DNA of 64,000 nucleotides from Cylindrobasidium torrendii FP15055 ss-10 (taxonomy: Eukaryota; Basidiomycota; Agaricomycetes; Agaricales; Physalacriaceae). The notes under the pieces were generated by a model. That model did no database searches, had not been told where the DNA came from, and saw nothing but the letters and a program-made list of their open reading frames with translations. Each line of letters begins with the position of its first letter. Position 1 is the stretch's first letter. The position numbers were made by a program, and so were the translations under genes. Below are positions 1-12,539 of this stretch, piece after piece. The stretch covers positions 62,001 through 126,000 of the forward strand of contig KN880459.1 in the NCBI GenBank assembly GCA_000934385.1, given 5' to 3'.

Positions 1-800
1 CACGGATGGGACTATCACATTCTTAACGCGGCACTTCAAATGTTCATCATCGGCGACGAGTTCTACCATGCCACATGTTTGAATCCATACGCTTTTCACT
101 TCTCCTCTATGATCAACAATCACCTTCCTGGTTACCACGTCTTCTCCTCAGAGGACATCGTGGCTCACTCCCTGAGGCTTTGCCCCATCCGTGGAACCCG
201 TATCCTCGACCGTTGATCTGTGTCGGTCATTGCCTGAATGTGGTCAACGTTGTCCCCAATGTACGACAAGGCGTGCACGCAGAACTAGACCGCGAACTTG
301 CTCTTCGACGCCGATGCCTCAGTCTATTTGCGGGTCCCTCGCGTATTCGACACGGTCGCCATAGAATAGCACGGGCGCTCGTCTGGCTTCATCGCGATGC
401 AGTACGTCGACGGGAGACAAACGATGTCGACTTGGTCGCGAAGGCTGTCGACTCGAGAGGTTTATATCCGTGCTGAACGCTCTTGTCCAGTGCGACCCGA
501 GTCAGCAATCGGTACGTACTTTCTTTTTGAGCTTGTCCCAACACTCTAGCTAATGTTATATATTTCCATTTTTTTATGAACCGCTTGCAGTGCCATCTAG
601 CGTCGTAGATGATAGAACAGCCAGCGTGCTGCCATACAAACCCTTCGTTGAATATGAAGCTGGGCGTTCGCCGCTTCAATTTTCCTGCTTCACAAACCCT
701 TCGTCGTTTTATAATAATACCGATACGGTTCACAGAATATGGATGCATGATACGCCCGTGAGCAAGACAAGCCGCGAGTGCCGCGCTTGCTACCTACGCA
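1..800 (+). pseudogene. Degenerate kinase/aminoglycoside-phosphotransferase-like fragment
   Basis: Frame 1 is open from the window edge to a stop near 216. The same frame reappears at about 334-415 with a segment resembling the N-lobe of fungal kinase-like (APH/choline kinase) proteins: VPRVFDTVAIE, an in-frame stop, then GFIAMQYVDG. In those families this position normally reads like 'VPRV...I.MEYVEG'. A GT-AG pair (about 511-590) would join it to a further open stretch at 590-700. Stops and frame changes suggest a broken gene, although unrecognised introns could explain some of them. The 5' part lies outside the window. The assignment rests on one short motif and is weak. Confidence 0.27.
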
Positions 801-2185
801 GCTGAGCCTGAGAGCCCCACTGTATCGATTCACCTTATATTCAGATCTTCTGGTGAAGAATATATGGCATTGGTTTACCGTTTCTTCTATTGCTATCCCG
901 CAGTACCCTTGAGGCCGACAAATTCTTCCTCAACTATCACACGTCTCTGACACAGAGGGCATATTGGCGTGCATTCGAGGTGGGTTCAATAATGAGGCGT
1001 CGTTCTTGTGTTCGCGGCCAGAGCTAGTCTATCGCACAACTCGAAACCTTCCTTCCAAGTACGACTGGGAATCCATGGTGATCTTGTGCTTCGTATGCCT
1101 TCTACTTCAGTGCAGAAAACTGAATTTGATCGGCTCAAGTTCAAAGGGATCGACCAGTGGCACCTCTAAGATTTGAGTACACCTGCTCTGCATAGGTGCT
1201 GCTTTTTCGCATGTGGTCGAATTCACTGCTTATAAGATAGCAGATGGTCTCGATAACAGTGGAATCGCTCGGGGACGCAACCAGGCCTCCTGCGATGGCA
1301 ATTTAGTACTGTCACAGTACTCTCCGTACACAAGTGCTCACCAGGGTAACATGCTTGAGTCTTGCAAACAGAAATCTCGGAAGGCTAAGCAGGCATTCGG
1401 GCATACTTATTTTCTGCTCATTGACTCTTTACTGAGTCTTTCAGGATGGCACCTCAGAGTTACTAGAGCGGCCTGCCCGTGGTTTCCCTCGATCATTTTG
1501 CGATCGTCCAGTGCCCATCCGCTCAGATGAGGATTTTGGTAGGTTTTTGAGCGTGGAGTGCCATTAACCCTAAAGCAAACTCGTGAGTAAGTAGATCCAG
1601 AAAGGTCTACCGACGGGGATCTAGTCGAATCAGCGTTCAGCTGACGCTGGCGCAGCGAGCAATCCAGCCAGAAGTGGACCTCGGAGGCACTCGGACCCCG
1701 GGGCCTCTAGTCGGCCGATGTGCCGTTGCGCCAATTAGAGAGAGAAAATCTCTTCTTACATAGCGACCACCATGGTGAACGGGTACAACATACGAAATGA
1801 AAGGATTTCCGACTGCAATTATGCGCATTTTGGCGCGTCCCCCTCGAAAACAATACTATTGGGATATCGGACGAAGGAGTCGACGACGCAGTCGCGCCTG
1901 GGGCCCTGCCTCGAGGACGGACACGTTCTTGATCTGATGATAATCCGGAGATAATTCGAGTACAAGTTCAGTGCGAGGGTGATTAGTCTGCACCGTTCAT
2001 TTCCTGCGAACTGTCCCTGAGCCGTCGAAGCGCTTCTTACCAACCTACCACCATCACCTACAACTGCGACACCCTATCATTTATAGCAATTTACAGCGTG
2101 TTTGGTTGTTTTAGAGTGAGTTGTATGCTCAAACATGGGCACTGGGCAGTCATTGATAGTTGATGGAAATTTTACAGCTCTCAAA
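801..2185. other. Non-coding stretch, no supported gene
   Basis: Only short open frames without domain resemblance occur here. A possible 5' untranslated intron of the next gene may end at the TTTACAG near 2177, just before the ATG at 2186. Confidence 0.5.
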
Positions 2186-3537
2186 ATGTCCGTGTACACG
2201 ACAAACACCGAGGTCGTTCGCGAATACAACACCCGACGCAACCGCGTCGCAAAATGGATTGACCACCACGAAAATATTCCTTTCGCGTCACCGAACATCC
2301 CGCCCTCCATTTTGTCCGACTTTATCCCAGGCACTCCCGTCTCCGAGTACAGCTCCAAGTCGGTCCCGCCGCGGTTGATGTTGCGCTACTTCGACGGGCG
2401 CCCCGACCAAGCCATTCCTAATCCTCAGCGCGACCACCGACGAAAAAAGAAACACACTAGTGACCGCGACCGATCGCGTTCGCTGACGGGCCGCAGCCGC
2501 CTCGGCATGGCGGAGGAGCTTGGTTCGAGCATGCCAGAGCATATTCAAATTTTCCCCACCGGTGCTCACCAGCCCGCGCTCAGTCGTGAAGCTTCATCCC
2601 ACCACACCCGCCGAACAGACCGGAGTCGGCATTCCTCTTCGCACAACAGTCATCATCGCTCGCGCTCCCTCCCGCGGGAGGCATTGCTTCCCGACCCATA
2701 CGGTGCACCGATGCCTGTGCTCCCACCAGCTCAACAAGCACAGCCGCCCTACTATGATAGCAGATATGCTGCGCCCCATCCCCAGCATGAACCGTCACGC
2801 CATCATAGCTTTTCACATGCACAAAAAACGAGCTATGTCCCCGCGCCCATATACAAGAGCGGCCATCAGCCTCCACTACACTATGTCCCAAATTATGGCC
2901 CAGATGGTGTCGTTTATTCGCATTCGCAGCCCGTCCCCCCACAACAGCCTGTACCATACTACGGGCAGCCCAACCCCCAGTCATCAATTCAAGCTCCCCC
3001 AGTTGTCGAAGAGATTACAAAAGTGAAACACCATCGCCATCGTAGCCACCATCATTCTAGTTCCAAGCATAACCGACACGAAGGTACGGGCCAGGCCAGC
3101 GGCGACGAGTCGGATAAAACATACTATGTCTTCCCTTCTTCAAAACAGACGACTCAAGTCACTGTACGTTACTCGTGACCACGACGTCGAGCCCTCACTT
3201 ACCACGCCCCTTTCCACAGAAGGCGGATGATTATGGGCATCATTCATCTCGGCCTCCCAAATCATCCCACAAGTCCTCGATGTCTACTGGCGCCACCATC
3301 TACGCGCCTCCCTCCAAAGCAGCCACAAAGTCGCCCGTGAGACCCGCTTTCCCAGCAGGCAAGAAGCCCGCGCTCCTACAAAGATTGCTCACAGGCTTCA
3401 CCTCTCGCTTGTCGTTCTCGTCGCACGGGTCTTCAATGACTATGGTCCCTCACACTGCCGACATCCTACCTCCGCCTCAAGAGTCTTCACGCAAGAAAAC
3501 TAAACGCCCGCGTGCATACTCTGAGCCCCAACGATAG
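2186..3537 (+). CDS. His/Pro/Ser-rich orphan protein, two exons
   Basis: Exons 2186-3163 and 3220-3537, joined by a phase-0 intron (GTACGT...CACAG, 56 bp), give about 431 residues. The frame is also open upstream to an ATG at 2135. I prefer 2186 because it has a better start context and is preceded by a splice-acceptor-like TTTACAG. The first 60 residues look globular (MSVYTTNTEVVREYNTRR...). The rest is low complexity: basic R/S stretches, Pro-rich segments with many Tyr and His, and two HHRHRSHHHSS-like histidine runs near residue 290. The C-terminal exon is basic and Ser/Pro-rich. No known domain is recognised. It may be a disordered scaffold or nucleic-acid-associated protein, but that is speculation. 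Confidence 0.72.
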
Positions 3538-6426
3538 CGGTGCTCGATACCTTCGACTTCTTTCTCTAGCTTCCATCGTCATCTATTCTGTCGCCTTCGT
3601 CAGCTGTACCCATCAGCGTGAACAACACTCATTTGCTTCATTTTCATTTCGCATAATTCCGATTTCAATGTCCTTTCTCCTTTACCCCGGTTCATATCCG
3701 TCGACGGTTCGAAACTCCGTCCCATGTACATATCATTTTCTCTTCAATATTTTTTCGCTTCGCACTTTGTATCATACTGCATCTTCTTTTCACGACATAC
3801 TAGATACTGTAATGCCCTTGCTGTCTGTACGTAGGTACGATAATGAGAACGGAACTTGTCCATGAACTAGAGGATCACGCGTGAGGAGGGACTGCTATCG
3901 CGGCCGTCGTATTAATGAAAAATGATGGGCAGCTTGGATCGCTGCGATCCGGACACAGCGTAGCTTGGCCTATATGAGTTGTTCCATCCACGTATTTGTG
4001 CACGACGAGCCCTTCGCCCTAGATTTCGAACGGGCCAGCATACTGAGGAGGGATTGAGGATTAACGGGACGCTGTCAATGATCACACCCCCAATCAGACC
4101 CCAGTATTCAGTCGAGAACTCCTCGTTGACGCGTTTGAGTGACGTCCAATGACCTCAAGATTGAGTATTGAACGGTCTAGAGTGGTGGGCATCCACCCAA
4201 AATGTGGCACAACGGCGATGAACACCTCGATCCTTGTCCAGTTCTTCTATAGCTGTCGATACTTCCTAAACGACTCGTGTTACTCTCTCTGGAATGATTT
4301 AACACGGCTAAAGTTGATGCATACAGATTCAAAACTGCACATTTACTTGCGTGTTGCGGAAATGACCTTGAATTAAGAGTGGGCTCAGAATTACAAGCGC
4401 CCGTAGAGAGCTCGGATTCATATACAAATGGCAGCGAATATATATGGCACTCCACTTACCATGTGAGTTGTGAGTTGAGCAAGTGTGCCCGTCTAAATCC
4501 TTTCGCGTATATGAATGCGATCCTTGTTCTCAAAGGGGAAAGTTCGATCGGTTTGTTACTTACTTGTTCCTTACAGAGTCGCCGAGGCCGCCTTCAGTTG
4601 AGATACGTAACAGTGAGTGCGTCTAGTAATATGGAAAACCCTGGGAGTCGAGTCCAGCGGGATAGAATTTGACAGATCGAGCTTGCATAGTTAACTGCGC
4701 AATGTGATGATTGTCTTTTTTGGTGCAACAGGCAAGATGCCGGCCGGCTCTCACCTAGGGGAGATGCCACCCGATCAGTGGCTGAAGATGCCACGTGGGC
4801 TCCCCACCTTCGCGGACGTCGTTTGTTGGGGGCGCGAGGCGCAGTGCAGGCGCGAGGCACGCCACTTTCTCGATCATTAATTAATCATTTCATGTTTTCT
4901 TATTGTTGGTTGTTGATTTTGTTTTCTTGATACCCTTTTTAGTATCTGGCCCACACCTCGTTCCCTTCGATCCTGCCGCCCATTCCAGCCGCAGCGGCAC
5001 ACTATGTTGTCTGGCGGCGTCATTAAAATCTGGCTAGGGCGTGGCGCACCTTGCTTTGCTGCTTTCTGCCCGCAATCCTAGGGCGCATTCATGCTGGAGC
5101 CGCCTTTGAATGTTCCCTGATAAATTCTGTGCGCACGAACAGGCACTTTTCGATGGCGGAACGCACTGTGGCGCGATGGCGGCATGGCGGGCGATCAATG
5201 GATGGCGGCATGGCGGGCGATCAATGGCGGCACCATAATCGACAGCAATGCGGGGCGCAGATACACATTCGAATGGCAGGTAGCGTATGATATGAGCGTT
5301 GCTACTTACCAGGCAAGCCAACTTTGAAAATTCTTGATGCTCCGCAAAGCGGGCAGAGCATCAAACGCTCGCCCTATGCTCATCCCTGGCATTGTTTCCA
5401 CGGCGCGGCGCACTAGCAGAGGGATCAGCCTGTTTGCCAGCCAGCCGCCTTCTCCGCCACCATTCCCATCAGTTTCTCGCATCATTGATCACTGCCACAA
5501 CATGTGATAACCAGTTAATAGTCCTAGGTCTTGCCATCATGACCATACCCCACCGCGAGCATTGCTCATCCGTCGGACGCCAGGCCAATTGACTTCCGCC
5601 TTCATCGCAGGCTCAATTCTTATAACTCGGCCTCCGCGATGGCAAGATCCCTTTGGCGCCGACCATCCAGGGCTGAACTGCGGGTGCGAACCGACCAAAA
5701 CGCTGTCGCTGCCAACTCACGCCGGTCATGGGCGCTAAGAGCTTTCGACAAGGAAGGTGTTGCCTGATTTTGATGCCATACGCGACCTTAGCCCTCACCT
5801 TTTCGATGCGTAGGACGTTGTGCGGATTGGCTGATATCCCAAAAGCACCACCGATGAGGAAGATGTCTGCAAGTTGGGCCTGAAGCGAAAATGTCGCGCA
5901 CAGGACTGTCCGAAGGTGTGATACAAAGACTTCGAGTATTGAATAGACCCAGACCAAGGCATGGCAGATTCCGCAGACCTGCATCGAGCTCCCATCGGTG
6001 CTGACTTTGCTTCTTCTAAACCAGCATCGACAACATTCGCGGTCAGTCCCTCCGGGAAAGCATCTCCAAATTCCTCGTCCCCATCTTCAGCGCGCCAAGC
6101 TGCGCTATCTCTGCCTCTTTCGACGCCCCTCCTATTTCATACCTGCCTTCGCTAGGAGAATTGTGTTGTATGGCGTACTTATTAGTTCTTTTTGTGATGT
6201 ACTTATCAGTTTCGAATACGCCAACTAGTTTGCTCATAGCAAGCATGCCGCTTGGCCAGGCTCGATGCCTGATGTTCTCAAATCGTAGGGCAGTCCGGTC
6301 TGGGAATTATGCGGCCTCAACGTCTGAGTCAGCTCCCATCGAAGCTTCTCAGAGTGACACTTGACTTGACACGTAGGCCGTCAATTCAACCTCAGAGTCC
6401 TACCGCCAACTTGCATTGCATAGACT
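3538..6426. other. Long gene-poor stretch with one 26-bp tandem duplication
   Basis: The first few hundred bases are pyrimidine-rich and probably the 3' UTR of the preceding gene. After that I see only short shadow frames. A 26-bp unit (GATGGCGGCATGGCGGGCGA plus six bases) is duplicated head to tail at 5175-5200 and 5201-5226. No transposon ends, tRNA or conserved protein segment was recognised. Confidence 0.5.
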
Positions 6427-9150
6427 ATGCCGCCTCCAACACCGACGCCGACGCCGACGCCCGCAGGGCAGACTCTCATTGAGAACGTTCGCAAACGGAA
6501 GAAACGGCCATCAAAACCACGGGATCCCCAGCAGCCGGACAAGCGCCAAAAGTTCACAGTCGACCAAGTTTTTCAACTTCGTACGCTCTTGGGGGAATGG
6601 AACCTGAGGAAGAAGGGCTCGAATCGAGGCGACTTCCGTGCGAAAGTCAGCAAAATGATGTTCTCGCGATGGTCCATCCTGGATCTGGCCAAACAACACG
6701 GATTGCCCTCCGACTGCCCATCCGTCAGCAGCGCTGCTAAGCACCATTCAGGGCCTAACAGTACTCGAGCGTTGTTAGAGAAGGTACGCTTCGAACGAAC
6801 TATGTGCTGTCCAATTTCATTGATGTCGAGCAGAGAATGATGACCTGGTATGACACCAACGCCCACCGAGATCCGAATAGACCCTCCGTCAACCCAGTGA
6901 CGGTCGCGCTGCCTTTCCATCGGATGCGAGGTCGCAGCGCCAAGGAAATGCTTGTCTCTTCAAAACTCGAGCGCTATCGCGATATACTGGCCGGTCTTGT
7001 ATCTTCAAGAGAAGAGGCAGGCTTGCTGAAGGCTCGCCTTGATGCTCGTCGGGAAGATCGACTCGAGCGCGGGCTCCCAGACATTGACGACCTCGACACT
7101 GCGGATGTCGCAGCGTACGACGTCGACGTCCCCACTGCGACACGAAGTGTAATCATGTCAGAGAAGCGGCGTGCAGCTCAGCTTCTTTGGGACGCCGCAA
7201 CGGAGGAGGAGAGGAATGCAGCTGAGGAGGCTTCGCTTGCTGATGTTGCCTCCGTTCGAGCGCACAAGGCTGAGATGGCGGAAGTGAAAGAGCACACTGC
7301 GGCTGAATACCACGAGTGCGTTCTCAGTTGCTGTTGGGTCAGTGTCTAAATCCAGAACAGCGCGGTGGTAGCCCGTCCTGCGTACTTGCAAGAGGTCTTC
7401 GGGCGTCTCACCAACTGGACTGATCATCAATACATTGTTATTTCTGTGGGTCCCACATCCGATGGTTCATGGGATGGCGATGTGTATGTTTCTCTCGCCG
7501 CTTGTCGTCGTCCCTACTCACTGCCACCCAGATCATTCTTTGGACGGGATCATCCATCCGGCGAGCGCTTCCTGGAGGCATTTCCTGATGTTGTCACTCG
7601 CATGGTGAACGACCTACAACCTTGGTCAAGGACTTGCTGGGGTAGGCGCCTACTGCGCGCTAGTGAGTTTGATTCTGACCGTTCCTTAGGTCCTGCGGAG
7701 ATAGAGCGTCGTAAAATTTCGAAAGCAATCCCCGATTCAGCCGACTTGCTGAGTTTCGACGACGCCGCTGCTGCAGGGGTTGACAACTCCGGCAGCAACG
7801 ATGACCCCATGGCACCTACTGCTTTCGAGCCCGACGATTTTGACGACGGCCTTGATCTGGACCCACAGACAGCAACGCTCGAGGACGACCGCCCTGAATC
7901 CAACACAGCAGAGTCCGATGGCTTGCACAACGGCGTCGACCAAGATGAATCCACCGCGCCGCCGGCTCACCATCAGGACGAACACAACGTCGCTATCTTC
8001 AGCCAACGTTCAGTGGTCGCGAATCACCCCTTGACTCCGTCTGCCTCACCAAGGCAAGAAATCCCACCGCCCGTACCGCAGGCAAATCCAAGATCCAGCG
8101 AGCAGGAGCAACATGCCGTTGGCATCGACCAGCTCGCAAACAACGCCTCGCAAATGTTGTTGACAATTCCTGGCGCGGCGACGTTCAATGCATCGCCGCC
8201 CGATTTGCCACCGCCGGAGTCCCCGACAAATGACTTAAGACTGCCTGCGCCCCTTATGCTTCGGAACTTTCCATCGACAACTGTCCCTCCGCAAGAATCG
8301 CTGGCTCCTCCCCCAGCCCCTGGCCTTGCAGCGTCTCATCCAGCACCTCTCATTGCGCCTCCTGGTCCGTTACCAGATGCAACACGTCGACATGCCGTCA
8401 GTTCTGTGTATGCCGGGTCCCCGCACCAGGTCTTGGAGAGCATGGCTTTAATCGTTGAGCGGAGTCTCGCAAAAGGCGTTGCCTACTCCGAGTCCGACGG
8501 TTCATCCTCAGAGGCGTACTCGCCAGCTAGTTCTATAGCAAGGAGCCCGCCGCCTGAGCCACGTTCGCAGCCGCCGCGGGGTCCCAAAAGGTGCGCTGTT
8601 GAAAGGATCGGTCCATTTGCCCATCTGTAACATGAAGCATTAGGGCTCGCGACTCAGGCGCTGATCCCAACCCACGCTCTGCCAAAACGTAAGTCGAAAT
8701 CGGTATTTGCCCTTGCGTTGCTGAAGAATTCACAGAGCTCGCAAAACCAAACCATCTGCTTCCTCCCACTCCCCAAGCGCCGCCGACCGCGACCAGCAGA
8801 TCATCGAAAGCCGCCCTCGTCGGTCAGTCCCTGTCACTTTGACTCAGCATTCAAGTCGTGCTGATTCTCTCCTCCACAGAGGACGTCCCGCAGGATCTAA
8901 GGCGCCCGCTACACGGGGAAAGTCCACAGCTGTGCAACCATTGCCGTGGAAGGGATACGCCATAATGGAAGAGGGTGCATCGGCGCCTGTTGGCCTCCTT
9001 GACCAGACCGACCTCGCTATTGAATCTCGTCTGCGCTCCCAGGCAAGCAAAAAGACGGCGCCCAAGCGTTCCAGCAAGACTATTTCGCCTCCGGAGCCAG
9101 CTGGGCGGAAGAAAGGTGGCGCTGGACAGAAAACTTCGAGGAGGAAATGA
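6427..9150 (+). CDS. Large orphan protein with C-terminal AT-hook
   Basis: Six exons fit in phase: 6427-6783, 6834-7315, 7361-8590, 8644-8688, 8736-8822 and 8880-9150, giving 823 residues. A further in-frame 48-bp GT-AG pair (7642-7689) may also be an intron, which would shorten it to 807. The N-terminus has a PTPTPTP run and basic RKRKKRPSKPR. The middle is charged and helical. Around residues 280-370 is a globular segment (LQEVFGRLTNWTDHQYIVIS, later SFFGRDHPSGERFLEAFPD). A long Pro/Ser/Asp-rich region follows. The last junction creates RPRRGRPAGSKAP, a good AT-hook, followed by a Lys/Arg-rich tail, so minor-groove DNA binding is likely. The tail motif appears only when the splices are made as given, which supports the model. 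First gene of the KDZ island. Confidence 0.72.
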
Positions 9151-9391
9151 AGCGTTGGATGAAAGAGGATAAACTAGCTATTTCATGCCCTAGATTTATA
9201 TTTTATGCATTCACATCGTCTACCCTGCAATATACACACAGCGCGCCGTTTCCAATAGCCAGTGATGCGGTCTCCTGCTTCCAACGTCCACAGTCCGCCG
9301 AAGGTTTGATTTGCTTACTGAAATCGAGCCGATGTCGCGTAATGGAACTGGATGGGGTTTGTGCGCAAGTAAGCTTTCCTTCCGAACAGTC

Positions 9392-9941
9392 ATGGGAACG
9401 TTGCGCAGCTTCAAACCCTCGCCCCAGGAGGCACTTGTGGCCGACTTTCTCTCCAGTTACTATGAAGCTCTGTCCTCTAACGACGCCGTCGCCGCTCTTA
9501 CATCCGAGGCCATGTTTGTCGCCGCCGCCGTGGCCAGAATTGTCCTGAACGAGGCAGCTGCCCGGATGAATTCCCAGTATGAGGAGTTTCTCAATAACAC
9601 CGACCTGCCTGGTGCGTTGTGAATTTGCTTGGTCCGGTTTATAGCTGATTGCATCTACAGCCATTCAGAGGAACGGCATTCTGTACCAATTTTCCCTTCG
9701 TCGAATCAACATTCACGACGCCCTATTTGCACTTGGGCACGTCGTTCGCGCCCACCGAGCCGCACGCACACAAGGCAATCCTGTGCGCATCACCAAGGCC
9801 GAAGAAGACATCGTTCAATTCGTTCGCGACATCCAGGCCCATCCCTACACAGCGTCATCCATGGACCCAGCCATGTCAGTGGAACGTTCAATCGACGACG
9901 TTGCAGACGCGCTGAACTGCCTGGGCGTGTCTCCACGTTAG
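9392..9941 (+). CDS. Small orphan protein of the KDZ island
   Basis: Exons 9392-9611 and 9661-9941, with a 49-bp intron (GTGCGT...CTACAG), give 166 residues. The start at 9392 (MGTLRSFKPSPQEALVADFL) is preferred. An in-frame ATG at 9332 is possible but lies before a GTAAG...CAG stretch. The protein is mostly alpha-helical in character, with Ala-rich heptad-like segments (SNDAVAALTSEAMFVAAAV) and no Cys or catalytic motif. It sits 240 bp after the AT-hook gene and has the same strand and similar size as the next small gene. No family recognised. Confidence 0.65.
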
Positions 9942-10457
9942 CTAGGATGGTTGACGTAGCCACTCTAGAATGTAATCCGTATAGCCGCTGCATGTAATGG
10001 TTCGAGCTGGCTCCCGCCGTCAAACGTTAGCCCCTGCTCAATGAGTCTGACAACCCCGGATAAGCGCGTGAGAAAGTCCAAAAGGGCGCTCAATGTGATC
10101 GGGGAGGTTTGCTTAAAGCGGTTAAAGGCTCGGTCAGGTGACCGTCGATGTCAACCCCACGCATGAAGCTGAAGATTGGGAGCAATGATATTATGGGAGT
10201 GTAAAGGAGGCTTAAATCACACAGCATGAGCATCATGAGGAGGGTCCGAAAGGCTCAGAATTGCGAAGTCATTGCTCTCGCACATATACTACGGCCAGGT
10301 TCAGGCTATGATACTTGGGCCGTTTGAGTGCCCCGCAGTCTGAATTGACCTGTCAAGGTCAGCGTTCGCATCGGAAATCTTTCGACGGCGGAATTTGAGC
10401 GGAGAGGCTTCTTTCGTGAGCTTTTGAACGACGCGGAACACTTCAATCTCAACTGCC
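9942..10457. other. Intergenic spacer
   Basis: No open frame or repeat I can support. It probably holds the 3' end of the preceding gene and the promoter of the next. Confidence 0.45.
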
Positions 10458-11028
10458 ATGGCGTCCCTTACTCATAGCGAAGTTTGCCTTCAGAAATTCC
10501 TGCGTTATTATGAGGATATCAACGCCCTACCGGACGCAAACGAGCTGCTGGCTTCAGAGACTACCATGGAGGAAGTTTTGAAAGCCGACCAAACACTAAC
10601 CGACGCCATCGTGGAGGTGTTCCCGTTGGTATTGATGGCGTACGAGGATCCTTCCAGTGAGTAACTCTTCCAATGGAGGCTCCAACCCGCTCAGGCTTTT
10701 GTACTTAGCCACCACTGAGCAGTGGGAAGAGCTGGATAGCCGTCGCCAGCGGTTCATGGAAACCATCGACATTCTGGCCACTCACTGCTACCACTACCTC
10801 CACAAGCACGTAATTCTGAGCTCGGCAGGTGTGGAATCAGAGAACGAGGAACGAGCGATTGCTAGGCTCAAAGCCAACTACCTGGACCACATGAACGCAT
10901 ATCTGAACGCGGTGGCCGATGGTGAGCTCGAAAACGGCTACGAAGGCTCTGACGAGAGCGAAGACCGCGACTACACCCCGCAGGACAACGCCTCAGTCAT
11001 GGAGCCGGTACAGGAGAAGGAGATATAG
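10458..11028 (+). CDS. Small acidic orphan protein of the KDZ island
   Basis: Exons 10458-10639 and 10695-11028, with a 55-bp intron (GTACGAG...CGCTCAG), give 171 residues. Reading through the intron hits a stop, so the splice is needed. The protein begins MASLTHSEVCLQKFLRYYED, is helical and acidic throughout, and ends with an Asp/Glu-rich tail (YEGSDESEDRDYTPQDNAS). It may be a coiled-coil or adaptor-like partner protein. No family recognised. It runs in the same direction as the two genes before it. Confidence 0.65.
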
Positions 11029-11182
11029 ATTAGGTTACGTTTGTCTTCAGTATGTACGCGAGCTGATGGACGCGTCGCTGCTTGGGGTCCGGTCTAATGA
11101 AATGGCTTTGTGTATTTTTCGGCTTTCAGCGAGTGAATTTAAAGAAGGATAGGCCAGCAAAGCCTGTATGCGCCATCTCCCT

Positions 11183-11541
11183 CTACACATCATCCCGACG
11201 GAATTCTGAGCGAGCCAATCGAAGCATACGGGATGACATGCCGCTGCCCTCCTTGCTCAAGTCAGATACGTCTTGGGCCCCCACATCGTTCTCTAAGCGT
11301 CCTTCCTCCGGCGTTGCTTCCTCTTGCGCCGCATGCACAGGGCTAACTTTTCCGTCTGCGGGAATATCGAGGGCCTGCTCATGGTTGCGGGTGCGGGGCG
11401 CGCAAGTCTGCAATGCACTAGAGACTTGCTTCTCAGGCGGCGTAGCGTCGCTGTGGATAGTGTGAGGCCACTTCCCCGCCTTGCAAACCGCAGGAAGGCT
11501 TACGTTGCTGCGTTCTTTGAGCTCGGCGCCCTTCTAACCAT
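11183..11541 (-). CDS. Small acidic orphan protein, minus strand
   Basis: Exons 11504-11541 and 11183-11450 (minus), with a 53-bp intron (GTAAGC...CCACAG), give 101 residues starting MVRRAPSSKNAATDATPPEK. An in-frame stop lies nine bases upstream of the ATG, so this is not simply the 3' end of the next minus-strand gene unless a start exon has been missed. The body is polar and acidic (QEEATPEEGRLEND) and ends in a basic segment, RMLRLARSEFRRDDV. No family recognised. It is one of only two minus-strand genes in the island. Confidence 0.45.
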
Positions 11542-11634
11542 GGCCGTAAGTTAAAGCTTGTAGGTCGCCTGTGGCGCTGGCTTCGGCCTGAGGAAGCATG
11601 TCATTGGCCGGAGTATTCAGATTAATGGGATGGA

Positions 11635-12332
11635 CTAGTACATCATTGTTTGGTACTCAAGAATACCCTTATCCTGCGCCTCGCTCAATTGCGCTTGTCC
11701 CTTCTCATTTCTGGTGAAGTTGTAGACCTCCTCCGCCATAGCTAAGGTATGGCTTAGCTCGGTGTGAAGAGCCTCGATGTCGGTACACAGGGCGCCGCCC
11801 CTCTCGGACTCCTTGGTGTCCCGCCCAATCAATGAGATCCCGCTTTGCGCCTCGTCCTGGATGCCGCGAGCCTCTGCAATGACGATCTTGACCTGCCTGG
11901 AGGTAGCCTCCCACTGCGTTCCATCACACAGGCTGTTGACGAAGGCATCCAGCCTGGAAGGACCCACCGCCTGCTGCATTTTTTTGTGTAGCTTCATCAT
12001 GTCAGACTTGATGCGACGCAGGAGCTCCGGACTGGAGACGCTGAGCCTAGTCATGAGGTGAGACCCAGGACCGTGAAATAACGCTGCTGCAACGCACCCT
12101 CGGGCGGGAAGGATGGAACGTGCCACCCGCCCTCTTCGAAGCGAACCTTCCTGCGATTCTGCGACTCGGGAGCGATAGCGCTCTCGGTTCGCAGCACAAA
12201 TCCTCTCACGGTTCCTATGAGGCCATGAGTCCGGCTCGAGCCACGCCCTTGTGCAAGATGGCACCTCAAGTAGCGCGCTGCATCTGCGCGCGCTTGTGAG
12301 GCTTTTTTCTCCTGTGTCGATTGGCGAGGCAT
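11635..12332 (-). CDS. Orphan protein with basic N-terminus, minus strand
   Basis: Exons 12265-12332 and 11635-12214 (minus), with a 50-bp intron (GTGCCA...CTCATAG), give 215 residues. The junction creates ARYLRNRERICAANRERYRS, a basic region typical of small fungal proteins of unknown function and compatible with nucleic-acid binding. From about residue 85 the protein is helical (SSPELLRRIKSDMMKLHKKM) and probably coiled-coil. Between about 12050 and 12170 an overlapping minus frame (KVRFEEGGWHVPSFPPEGAL) looks at least as protein-like as the one used here. A one-base sequence error or a missed splice may therefore affect residues 40-75. Function unknown. Confidence 0.55.
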
Positions 12333-12539
12333 GCAGATGGGAGTGTGGTTAACGCGGTGAAGTTGGTTGTTGACCGTTTGGTACCTTACTGATGAGGAGA
12401 ATTGGTCGGCTACCGGCCCGGCTGCCAATTGCTGCTGGGAGCTACCCGTTTATGCTGGCTCTAAGTACACAAGACTTACAAGACCTGCGCACAATTTGTC
12501 CGAGAGTTGATTAGCCAGTGATTTTCGAATTCAAAATAA

